From the NCBI GenBank assembly GCA_029821515.1, contig JALGTD010000050.1:1-10338 (forward strand): 10,338 nucleotides of DNA, given 5' to 3'. Of the stretch, positions 1 through 6,593 are shown one piece after another. The position numbers and the translations under genes were made by a program. Within the stretch, counting starts at the first letter, position 1. Every line of letters starts with the position of its first letter. The notes under the pieces were generated by a model. The model was not told the origin of the DNA. It was given only the letters and a program-made list of their open reading frames with translations, and made no database searches. This DNA comes from Candidatus Zipacnadia bacterium (GTDB taxonomy: Bacteria > Armatimonadota > Zipacnadia > Zipacnadales > Zipacnadaceae).

Positions 1-83
1 CACGCCTCCTGTCTGCGGTACGCCTGACGAATACGGATATGCCTGACGACTTCGTCCTTGTCAGCAAAGTATTTTCGGGACAT
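1..83 (-). CDS. possible start of an unidentified gene (partial, runs off the left edge)
   Basis: An ATG at 83 opens a frame that stays open for 27 codons to the edge of the window. It begins MSRKYFADKDEVV and is rich in Arg, Lys, Asp and Glu. It would start 21 nt after the aroF stop codon, as expected for the next gene of the same leftward operon. The upstream sequence has only a weak G-rich ribosome site (GGGG about 3 nt before the ATG). I do not recognise the peptide, and it is too short to assign a function. A chance open frame is quite possible. Confidence 0.3.
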   Translation of the reverse strand, partial: MSRKYFADKDEVVRHIRIRQAYRRQEA

Positions 84-104
84 CTGCCCCGCGGCTAGCT
101 TCGG

Positions 105-1124
105 CTACAGTTCTTTGCCGATCGCCTGGGCCACCGCTCGCAGGTTGGTCATCAACCGGTGGAAGCTGGCCGGCGTCAGCGACTGGGGGCCGTCGGACAG
201 GGCCTGGTCGGGATGCGGGTGCACCTCAATAATAAGCCCGTCGGCGCCGGCGGCAATCGCGGCCAGCGCCATCTGCGGGACCAGTTCGTGCGTCCCCATA
301 CTGTGGCTGGGATCGGCGATAACCGGCAGGTGCGTCTCAAGCTGTGCGGCGGCCATCCCGCCCAAATCGAGCGTGAAACGGGTCTGGGTCTCAAATGTGC
401 GGATGCCCCGCTCGCACATTATTATCCGCAGGTTCCCCGCCGCCGCGATATACTCTGCTGCCCGCAGCCAGTCCTGGACCGTCGCCGCAAAGCCGCGCTT
501 AAGCAGGACCGGCTTGTCGGTCTGGCCGACTGCGCGTAGTAGGTCGTAGTGCTGCATATTGCGCGCGCCGACCTGCAGCACATCGGCCTCCGCAAGCAGG
601 TCTATCTGCTGGGTATTCATTACCTCGGTGACGATCGGCAGGCCCGTTTCCTCGCGCGCCGCGACCATCAGTTTGAGGCCTTCCGGCCCGAGGCCTTGGA
701 AGGAGTACGGCGAGGTGCGGGGCTTGTACACTCCGCCGCGCAGCGCGCAAGCTCCGGCCGCCTTTACGGCGCGGGCGGCCTCCAGAATCTGCTCCTCCGA
801 CTCAACCGCGCAGGGGCCGGCGATCACCCCGACCTGGCCGCTGCCGAACTCCACCTCTCCCACCTTTACCCGCGTGGTCTGGGCCTGCGACTCGCGGCTG
901 ACCAGCTTATAAGGCTTGAGAATGGGGACGACGTGGTCCACACCGGAGAAGCGCGACAGTTGCTCGGCGATGCTCTCCTTTTCACCCTCGGGTGCGCCCA
1001 CTGCGCCGATGAGCGTGCGCTCGACGCCCCGCGAGATATGCGAGTCATAGCCCCATTCTTTGAGCTTATCAGAAACTCGCTGAATATCTTCTTCTTGTGC
1101 TTGCGGTCCCATTACGATGATCAT
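105..1124 (-). CDS. aroF: 3-deoxy-7-phosphoheptulonate (DAHP) synthase, AroF/type I-beta with N-terminal ferredoxin-like domain
   Basis: Cytosolic enzyme that condenses phosphoenolpyruvate with erythrose 4-phosphate, the first step of the shikimate pathway to aromatic amino acids. The 339 residues form a ferredoxin-like regulatory domain (about 1-70, beginning MIIVMGPQAQEEDIQ) and a TIM barrel (about 95-335). The barrel carries the family signatures GPCAVES (103-109), GGVYKPRTSP (130-139), LLKRG (207-211), CERGIRTFE (237-245), DPSHSMG (271-277) and EVHPHP (300-305). The expected metal ligands Cys105, His274, Glu300 and Asp311 are all present, so the enzyme looks intact. The short N-terminal domain is the type used for Tyr/Phe feedback inhibition in Thermotoga-like enzymes, so similar control is likely but inferred. 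The ATG at 1124 fits the family N-terminus. The nearest GGAGG (1139-1143) is 14 nt away, longer than usual. The gene follows a HisC-type aminotransferase, as in many aromatic amino acid clusters. Confidence 0.95.
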   Translation of the reverse strand: MIIVMGPQAQEEDIQRVSDKLKEWGYDSHISRGVERTLIGAVGAPEGEKESIAEQLSRFSGVDHVVPILKPYKLVSRESQAQTTRVKVGEVEFGSGQVGVIAGPCAVESEEQILEAARAVKAAGACALRGGVYKPRTSPYSFQGLGPEGLKLMVAAREETGLPIVTEVMNTQQIDLLAEADVLQVGARNMQHYDLLRAVGQTDKPVLLKRGFAATVQDWLRAAEYIAAAGNLRIIMCERGIRTFETQTRFTLDLGGMAAAQLETHLPVIADPSHSMGTHELVPQMALAAIAAGADGLIIEVHPHPDQALSDGPQSLTPASFHRLMTNLRAVAQAIGKEL

Positions 1125-1167
1125 ATTGTATGCTCAGTCCTCCGGACTATTTCACCTGTCAGCATCG

Positions 1168-1432
1168 TTACTCTTGGCCTCTACTATGGCGGATTCTTTC
1201 CACCACGGCATATACGCCGGCTGCGAGAATCGCCAGCGATAGCACACAATTCCCTTGCGCTGCCCTCGCCCATCCATTCCAGCAATGTGGTCAATGCGGT
1301 ACCAATGCCCAGTGCTCCCGAGATAACCAGGATCACACCGATGGCCACTTGAACTGCGGGTCTTAGCTTATGAAAGCTTAGACCGGTTGAGCCGTCCTCG
1401 GCTCCTGCCGGATTGTGATTTGTGCCCCGCAA
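1168..1432 (-). pseudogene. small membrane-protein gene, apparently frameshifted
   Basis: One frame begins with TTG at 1432 and stops at 1184 (82 aa). It has a polar N-terminus and one clear membrane helix (VQVAIGVILVISGALGIGTA). After that helix the frame turns arginine-rich and unconvincing (SRSRRICRGGKNPP). In the frame shifted by one base, the same DNA encodes a second hydrophobic helix (CVLSLAILAAGVYAVV), followed by a basic tail and a TAA at 1168. This suggests an original two-helix membrane protein of about 85-90 aa with an indel somewhere around 1230-1265. I recognise no family. It lies between the damaged aminotransferase gene and aroF. GGAGG precedes the TTG by about 13 nt. A sequencing or assembly error, or a real one-helix protein, remains possible. 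Confidence 0.35.
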
Positions 1433-1458
1433 ATCGATATACGTGCCTCCAGCCTCAC

Positions 1459-2470
1459 TCAGTTCAACACATCCCGCAGCGCCTCGATGAACTTGCGATT
1501 CTGCTCCATTGTTCCTATCGTCACTCGAATATGGGTCGGTGTCCCGAAGATGTCGCCGGTGCGGACGGTAACGCCCCGGCGCATTAGCTCATCAAAGCAC
1601 TTCCGTGAATCAATCCCCACATCCACGAAGATAAAGTTGGCCTGCGTCGGAACATAGCTCAGGCCCATCTGCTCAAATTGCTCATAGAGGTACTGTTTGC
1701 CATCCTGGACCAGTTGAAAACTGCGCTGGACCTGGTCAGGGTCTTCCAGGCTGGCCAGCGCCGCCACTTGCGAAATGCCGCTGACGTTAAACGGCTCGCG
1801 CACCTGCTTGAGTGGCATTACGCCCCTCGCGGACATAGTCCAGACAGTCGGGATAGTCGGGGTCGTCCACGTATTCGTAGTAGGCCTCGTCAAAGCCTAC
1901 AATGACGTGGTCGGGAATAGCCTCCATAAACTCGCTCATTTGTTCGGCAGTTACGATCGTCCCGGTAGGATTGTACGGATTGCTGATCAAGATCAGCTTG
2001 GTCCTGTCGGTGATTGCCGCCGCCATTGCCTCCAGGTCGTGGGCGAAATCACGGTGGAGAATGGTCACCGCTCGTGCATCCATCAGCGCTGCCGTGATTG
2101 GATACATAGCGAACCAGGGGTCGGAGTAGATAATCTCCTCGCCGGGATTGACGAAGGCCAGCCCCATCATATGGATAATTTCGTCCGAGCCGCGCCCCAC
2201 CAGGATCCCATCAGGGTCAACATCCAACTTGTCGGCCAGCGCCGCGGTCAAATCTCGGCAGAGTGGATCGGGATAGAAGTAGACATCACTTGCCGCCTGC
2301 TGCATGGCTTGAATAGCCTGTGGGCAGGGCCCCAGCGGATTTTCGTTAGAAGCCAGCTTGGTAACTTCGGATAGCCCCAGTTCTTCTTTGACCTCACGAG
2401 ATGATTTGCCCGGGGAGTATGGGGTTATCTGTTTTATGCTGTTGCGAACCAGGTCAGATATATCAGACAA
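1459..2470 (-). pseudogene. hisC: HisC-type PLP aminotransferase (histidinol-phosphate / aromatic), deleted and frameshifted in the middle
   Basis: HisC-family (fold type I) enzymes transaminate histidinol phosphate/imidazole acetol phosphate, and often aromatic keto acids. The N-terminal part (218 residues) runs from a TTG at 2470, with GGAGG 8 nt upstream. It contains KLASNENPLGP (38-48), GRGSDEI (92-98), the PLP-binding NPYNPTG (164-170) and FDEAYYEY (193-200). After DYVREGRN (near 1817) the frame runs into a stop at 1787. The C-terminal part continues in another frame from PLKQVREPFNVSG (from 1815) to DVLN at 1459 and carries THIRVTIGT. The segment normally found between these parts, which holds the PLP-binding lysine (TFSK-x-x-GLAGLR-x-GY type), is absent. 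The two parts total about 336 residues against 350-370 for the family, so about 30 residues are missing. As written, the gene cannot make active enzyme. Next to aroF its original role may have been in phenylalanine/tyrosine synthesis. A collapsed or faulty assembly could give the same picture. Confidence 0.88.
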
Positions 2471-2579
2471 GGGCTTTTCCTCCAGTATAAGTTGTTCAGC
2501 AGCTATACTTTTAACATAAATCGCCGCTGCTGGCAACCGTTCGGAGATGTTTGGAGTTGCGGCGCGGGCGGTTTTTGGG

Positions 2580-3767
2580 TCAGTCTTCTGGTTGACTGTC
2601 GGTTGGATCCTCGTCCGCCAGGCGGGCGCGCCGGACGCTATCAATCCCAAACCGCTCCCGAACGGCGTCCAGTGCCCTGTCAACATCTGACTCGTCGGAG
2701 CCGGCTATCGACAGCAACTGGGGTTGCCCGCTCCTGTCGAGGTTGCTGACCGCTATGCCCAATAGCCTGATCTTACGGTTGGCCAGTCTGACCGCCTCCA
2801 GCAGTGCACAAGTCGATCTGTATATCTGCTGGTCGGAGTTGGTCGGCTGGGGCAAAGTAGTGCTGCGGGTAAGTGTGCGAAAGTCAGAGAAGCGCAGCTT
2901 GAGCGTGACGGTTTCGCCTTTGAGCTGATGGGTGCGCAGCCGATGTCCAACCTGCTCGGAGAGCTCCAGTAGTCGGGTGCGTAGAAACCGGGCGTCGGCG
3001 GTATCTTCAGGGAAGGTCTGCTCGTGACTGACTGATTTGCGCTCGCGGTCGGTTCGCACCACACTGTCATCCTGCCCACGAGCCAGCTTAGCGATCGTCT
3101 GTCCATGGGTGCCAAGCTGGGCCACTAGCTCGCTGGCTGGGCACTTCTGGATCTGGCCAATTGTGCTGAAGCCGAGACGGCGTAGCTTACGAGCGGTACT
3201 CTCCCCCACTCCCCATAGTGCTTCAACTGACAAAGGTGCGAGAAACCCCAGTACCTTTTCAGGTAGAACCTCGAGTAGGCCATCAGGCTTGGCCTGCTCG
3301 GAGGCGAGCTTAGCCACGAACTTGTTCGGCCCGATACCCACCGATGCCGTAAGATTGAATGTATCGCTGATGCGTCGGCGGATCTGTTCACCGATGCGGT
3401 GGGCACTGCCATGCAAACGAAGTGAGCCGGTCACGTCCAGAAATGCTTCATCTATCGATAGTTGCTCAACCTGGGGTGTGTACTCTTCAAGGAGTGCCAT
3501 TATCTGGACAGAGAGGGAACGATACTTCTCGTGATTGGGAGTAATAAAGACCACATCAGGGCAGCGCCGCCGCGCCTCAGCACTGGGCATTGCTGAGTGT
3601 ATGCCGTAGCGGCGTGCCTCATAAGAAGCTGCCGCCACCACGCCTCTGCCGTCAGGGGAACCTCCTACCACTACTGGCCTGCCCCGCAGGCTGGGATCGT
3701 CGCGCTGTTCCACCGCAGCGAAGAAGGCATCCATATCCATATGAATTATCTGACGCTTCCGGCACAT
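2580..3767 (-). CDS. dinB: DNA polymerase IV (Y-family translesion polymerase)
   Basis: Error-prone polymerase that copies past damaged template bases; an SOS-type repair enzyme in many bacteria. The ATG at 3767 (395 aa) fits the family N-terminus (MCRKRQIIHMDMDAFFAAVEQRD). An in-frame ATG at 3842 would add an unlikely 25-residue lead. Palm/finger motifs are HMDMDAFFAAVEQ (9-21; metal ligand Asp11, steric-gate Phe16), SYEARRYGIHSAMP (48-61) and SIDEAFLD (104-111; catalytic Asp106 and Glu107). GIGPNKFVAKLASEQAKPDG (144-163) and the helix-hairpin-helix GVGESTARKLRRLG (186-199) follow. The little-finger domain spans about 245-345. QPQLLSI (348-354) matches the usual position of a beta-clamp-binding motif. 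All key residues are present. The start has only a weak GAGAG ribosome site. No LexA-box-like site was seen in its upstream region. It is followed after about 110 bp by the broken aminotransferase gene. Confidence 0.95.
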   Translation of the reverse strand: MCRKRQIIHMDMDAFFAAVEQRDDPSLRGRPVVVGGSPDGRGVVAAASYEARRYGIHSAMPSAEARRRCPDVVFITPNHEKYRSLSVQIMALLEEYTPQVEQLSIDEAFLDVTGSLRLHGSAHRIGEQIRRRISDTFNLTASVGIGPNKFVAKLASEQAKPDGLLEVLPEKVLGFLAPLSVEALWGVGESTARKLRRLGFSTIGQIQKCPASELVAQLGTHGQTIAKLARGQDDSVVRTDRERKSVSHEQTFPEDTADARFLRTRLLELSEQVGHRLRTHQLKGETVTLKLRFSDFRTLTRSTTLPQPTNSDQQIYRSTCALLEAVRLANRKIRLLGIAVSNLDRSGQPQLLSIAGSDESDVDRALDAVRERFGIDSVRRARLADEDPTDSQPED

Positions 3768-3896
3768 TGGCACTCTCAGTGATTGGCAATTGTGATATTG
3801 GCGACTCATCCATAACAGCATTGGCGCAATAATTGCAGCCATCTGTCAATTGCTAGCGCCCAGCTTCTTCTTTGGAAGGTTTGTTGTTTGGCCTTT

Positions 3897-3925
3897 ATAA
3901 TAGTGGGTAGCCTATGTGTACTCAA
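3897..3925 (-). promoter_or_regulatory. candidate dinB promoter
   Basis: Reading leftward, TTGAGT (3925-3920) and TATTAT (3902-3897) are separated by 17 nt. This would start transcription near 3890 and leave a leader of roughly 120 nt before the dinB ATG. It stands back to back with the promoter of the rightward gene, with the two -35 boxes about 20 bp apart. Consensus match only. Confidence 0.5.
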
Positions 3926-3937
3926 TACAACAATGCC

Positions 3938-3973
3938 CAACCGGTTGATTAGCTAATGCATATATGTTATAAT
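3938..3973 (+). promoter_or_regulatory. sigma70-type promoter of the orphan gene, with palindromes as possible operators
   Basis: TTGATT (3945-3950) and a perfect TATAAT (3968-3973) are separated by exactly 17 nt. The -35 box overlaps the 10-bp palindrome CAACCGGTTG (3938-3947). A second 10-bp palindrome, ATTAGCTAAT (3948-3957), lies directly after it within the -35/spacer region. These could be repressor sites for one or both divergent promoters, but this is inference. The promoter also decides the gene start: the ATG at 3956 lies upstream of the -10 box and cannot be used by this transcript. Confidence 0.7.
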
Positions 3974-4006
3974 GTGAAGCTAATACGATTTGGCGAGGAG
4001 GTTTTT

Positions 4007-4537
4007 GTGTTGTATGACCGGGCACATCCCAACGGCTTAGAGAGGCTAAAGACTGAGTTGCAAACGTTGGTCAGTTCGTGTACAACAGTGCAAGAACGGC
4101 GCATCGGCTACGGTAACCTGCGCTGTGAGTTCTCCGACTGGGATCGCGATGATGAGCAGGTTACCAATATCGCCGTCATCTATGAGACTCCCGGTGGCTC
4201 GACCTGCCAGATTAACGTACATTACGATCATCAGGCTGCGGAATTTAGTTTTCTCGACGAGCACTTGGACAACACGATTATCGCTGAAGGGCCCCAGGAA
4301 GCTCTGCAGATGGTCACACGTCATGTGCGTTCAATACCACAAAGGCGCTTGAAGCTACTAGAAGAGCAGATCGATTCCTGGATCGGCCAGGGTAAGACAC
4401 GAGGCCAACTCTTCGGCGAACTTAATAAATTGCTGCAGGCTGAGTTTCTAGGCGGGCGTATCAGCACCACTGAGCTAAAAGAAGGCATTAAGTACGCTCT
4501 GGGCCACTTCTCTTCAGCAGATCAGGTTCTCCCGTAG
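4007..4537 (+). CDS. conserved-looking protein of unknown function
   Basis: I do not recognise this 176-residue protein. The start is taken as GTG at 4007, 5 nt after a strong GAGGAGG (3995-4001). TTG at 4010, with 8 nt spacing, is equally possible. A longer frame from the ATG at 3956 is ruled out because a consensus -10 box lies inside it. No signal peptide or membrane segment is seen. The first about 105 residues look alpha/beta (LERLKTELQTLV, VTNIAVIYETPGG, TCQINVHYDH, AAEFSFLDEHL). The rest looks helical and charged (GPQEALQMVTRHVRS, RLKLLEEQIDSWIGQGKTRG, TTELKEGIKYALGHF). It is a single-gene unit with its own promoter, divergent from dinB and converging on parB. The context gives no clear functional hint. 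Confidence 0.82.
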   Translation: MLYDRAHPNGLERLKTELQTLVSSCTTVQERRIGYGNLRCEFSDWDRDDEQVTNIAVIYETPGGSTCQINVHYDHQAAEFSFLDEHLDNTIIAEGPQEALQMVTRHVRSIPQRRLKLLEEQIDSWIGQGKTRGQLFGELNKLLQAEFLGGRISTTELKEGIKYALGHFSSADQVLP

Positions 4538-4888
4538 TGATAAGTTGGTCGATCGCCTCGCCGTGAGATAGAGCAGGCACAGTGTGGGTTGCTGAGCTTG
4601 CTGCTTGAATCTGTGATCACCTATTGGTGACGGTAGGTACACACGTGTATTCTTTTCTCCACTCCAGCTAAATCACTTCTCGGCACGGGCTGATACCTGG
4701 TAGTGATTGGGTGACTGGTTAGCTGGCCTCTGGATTTGTCGTTAGGCCCCGATTTCGGCGGTGATGTAACTGGTCGTAAAGGCTTTGAATAAATAAAATA
4801 GAACATATGTTCAATCTATGCTCCCCTCAACTACTCCACTCCGAGTCCAATGCGGTCCTTTGGCAAGTCACCATATAGAGCATATTGA
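4538..4888. other. gene-poor convergent intergenic region
   Basis: About 350 bp between the ends of the orphan gene and parB. A 61-codon leftward frame (4806-4621) has no ribosome site and a composition unlike the neighbouring genes, so I do not call it. No tRNA arms or strong intrinsic terminator were found. TCACC-TATT-GGTGA (about 4617-4630) is a short hairpin without a T-run. The only notable site is the LexA-like palindrome listed separately. Confidence 0.6.
4801..4812. promoter_or_regulatory. LexA (SOS) box-like palindrome
   Basis: GAACATATGTTC is a perfect 12-bp inverted repeat matching the GAAC-N4-GTTC core of Bacillus/actinobacterial-type LexA operators. Leftward, TTGAGG and TATGTT with a 17-nt spacer flank and overlap it, giving a weak possible promoter. 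No convincing gene begins beside it, so it would control an unseen small RNA or is coincidental. Confidence 0.3.
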
Positions 4889-5770
4889 TTACAGATAATC
4901 TCCTGGAGCGATGCTTTCGGCAATACGGTCGAGCTCCTCGAGGTCGCTGTAGCGGATAGCAATTGTCCCGCCGCCACTGGCTTTGGGGTGAATTGTCACC
5001 TCAGTGGCTAGCGTAACCTGGAGATATTCGGCTAAGGCGGTTATATGAGGATCAGCCGCCGGCTCCGGCTGGGGCTGAGGTTCTATGCTTTTTGCCGCTG
5101 CTTTGGCATCGGCAGGCGCCTGTCGTACCAGTTGCTCAGTAGCCCGGACCGAAAGCTCTTCGGTTACCACTGTCTCCCATACTTCGAAGAGCAACTCAGG
5201 ATTATCTTCTAGCCCAAGCAGCGCGCGTCCGTGACCTTCGGTAATCGTGCCATCAGTCAGGGTGGCTAGAATTTCCTCAGGGAGCTGGAGCAAACGTAGT
5301 GTGTTGGTAATAGCTGAGCGACTCTTGCCGATATGCTCAGCAAGTTCTTCATGAGTGAAGTCAAAGTTGTCAATAAGCTGCTGGTAGGCGCGGGCTCTGT
5401 CCACGGCGTTGAGATCCTCGCGGTGGAGATTCTCGATCAGAGCCATCTCCAGTGCCTGGCTGTCATCAACTTCCTGGACAATACAGGGCACTGTTTCGAG
5501 CTCGGCTTGCATAGCGGCCCGCCAGCGGCGCTCACCCAGAATGATTTGGTAATCGTCACCGGCCGGGCGCACCATTATAGGCTGGAGTATCCCTTGCTGG
5601 CGAATTGACTGGGATAGCTCATTGAGCAGGTCCTTATCGTAGTCGTGGCGGGGCTGGAAGGGGTTAGGCTGCAGCCGATCCGGTATTACTTCTATGACGG
5701 CGCGGCTTTGGGCGAGTGCATTATGCGAAATCAGTTGGTTTAGACCACGTCCTAGGCTGGCTTTGCGCAT
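4889..5770 (-). CDS. parB: chromosome partitioning protein ParB (Spo0J family)
   Basis: CTP-dependent DNA clamp that loads at parS sites, spreads, and works with ParA to segregate the chromosome origin and recruit SMC. The ATG at 5770 (293 aa) has AGGAGG 9 nt upstream and yields the typical start MRKASLGRGLNQLI. The N-terminal ParB/CTPase domain has NPFQPR (36-41), GERRWRA (79-85) and ENLHREDLN (113-121). A helix-turn-helix region (EELAEHIGKSRSAITNTLRL, 141-160) should recognise parS. A Pro/Gln/Ala-rich linker (about 235-250) leads to a C-terminal dimerisation region with ITALAEYLQVTLATEVTIHP and SDLEELDRIAESI. Length is normal. The start lies inside the end of parA (50-nt overlap), suggesting coupled translation. 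Two parS-like sites lie about 1.5 kb upstream in the same operon. Confidence 0.96.
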   Translation of the reverse strand: MRKASLGRGLNQLISHNALAQSRAVIEVIPDRLQPNPFQPRHDYDKDLLNELSQSIRQQGILQPIMVRPAGDDYQIILGERRWRAAMQAELETVPCIVQEVDDSQALEMALIENLHREDLNAVDRARAYQQLIDNFDFTHEELAEHIGKSRSAITNTLRLLQLPEEILATLTDGTITEGHGRALLGLEDNPELLFEVWETVVTEELSVRATEQLVRQAPADAKAAAKSIEPQPQPEPAADPHITALAEYLQVTLATEVTIHPKASGGGTIAIRYSDLEELDRIAESIAPGDYL

Positions 5771-6539
5771 GGGGGAATACCTCCTCGTAAAGACGCCAAT
5801 AAGCCCGGCTGCCCGCACAGTGGCGGTCGTAGATGATAGCGGGCTGCCCATAAGAGGGCGCCTCGGCTAATTGGACGTTGCGTGGGATGACTGTCTCGTA
5901 AACACGGCCGGGAAATTTGTCGCGGACCTCTTGCTCAACTTCAGCAGCTAGATTAGTGCGAGCATCATACATCGTAAGTACGACGCCATTGATACGGAGG
6001 CTGGGGTTGAGCTGACTCTGCACAAGCTGAATAACCTGCAGAAGCTGGCTGAGGCCCTCCAGCGCGTAGTATTCGCACTGAACAGGTATGAGAATGTGCT
6101 GTGCAGCGGTAAGACTGTTCATTGTCAGCAGGCCCAGGGAAGGTGCTGTATCAATGATGATCAGATCGTAGCGTTCGTAGGCTTTTTGCAGGGCCTGGCG
6201 CAGGCGCATCTCGCGGGCAATGGCGCTGGCCAGCACCATGGAAGCGCCAGCCAGGTTGATAGTTGCCGGCACTAGTGAAAGGTGTGCGATGGAAGTGGGG
6301 GTGACTACTTCTGGGAATAGCTCCGCAGGATCTCCGCTGTCTACAGTGAGTAGATCATAGATGCACAAGTCTATAATGGAGCGATCAATGCCCAAACCGC
6401 TGGTAGCATTGCCTTGGGGGTCGGCATCAACGAGCAGGACGTCCAGGTCACTCAAGGCAGCGCAGGCAGCGAGGTTGAGGGCAGTGGTGGTCTTGCCCAC
6501 GCCGCCCTTCTGGTTGACCACCGCGTAGGACAGAGCCAT
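5721..6539 (-). CDS. parA: chromosome partitioning ATPase ParA (Soj family)
   Basis: MinD/ParA-family ATPase that binds DNA as an ATP dimer and is stimulated by ParB to move origins apart; Soj homologues can also affect DnaA. The 272 residues include the deviant Walker A KGGVGKTT (11-18), DADPQGN (38-44), the Walker B region LIIIDTAPS (126-134) and a conserved C-terminal EAPSYGQP. The ATG at 6539 has GGAGG 7 nt upstream and lies 54 nt after rsmG. The protein is somewhat longer than Bacillus Soj (about 253 aa). The extra residues (HAQSQPRTWSKPTDFA) are where its frame overlaps the start of parB. Confidence 0.96.
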   Translation of the reverse strand: MALSYAVVNQKGGVGKTTTALNLAACAALSDLDVLLVDADPQGNATSGLGIDRSIIDLCIYDLLTVDSGDPAELFPEVVTPTSIAHLSLVPATINLAGASMVLASAIAREMRLRQALQKAYERYDLIIIDTAPSLGLLTMNSLTAAQHILIPVQCEYYALEGLSQLLQVIQLVQSQLNPSLRINGVVLTMYDARTNLAAEVEQEVRDKFPGRVYETVIPRNVQLAEAPSYGQPAIIYDRHCAGSRAYWRLYEEVFPHAQSQPRTWSKPTDFA

Positions 6540-6593
6540 AGAACTACCTCCAGAATGCGTTATATCCTGCAGTTAATGGTAGCATATAGCTGT

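Noticed and set aside
549..1352. Rightward 267-codon open frame opposite aroF
   Set aside because: It is antisense to a DAHP synthase with complete motifs, has no ribosome site, and its peptide has no recognisable domain; it is a shadow caused by GC-rich codon use.
1775..2374. Rightward 199-codon frame opposite hisC
   Set aside because: It is antisense to clear HisC motifs and lacks a ribosome site or family resemblance.
4621..4806. Leftward 61-codon frame in the convergent gap
   Set aside because: Its ATG lies in the LexA-like palindrome and overlaps a putative -10 box; there is no ribosome site and the peptide looks like random translation.
4815..4895. Rightward 26-codon frame beginning ATGCTCCCC just after the LexA-like site
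   Set aside because: No ribosome site, runs into the parB stop region, and the peptide is featureless.
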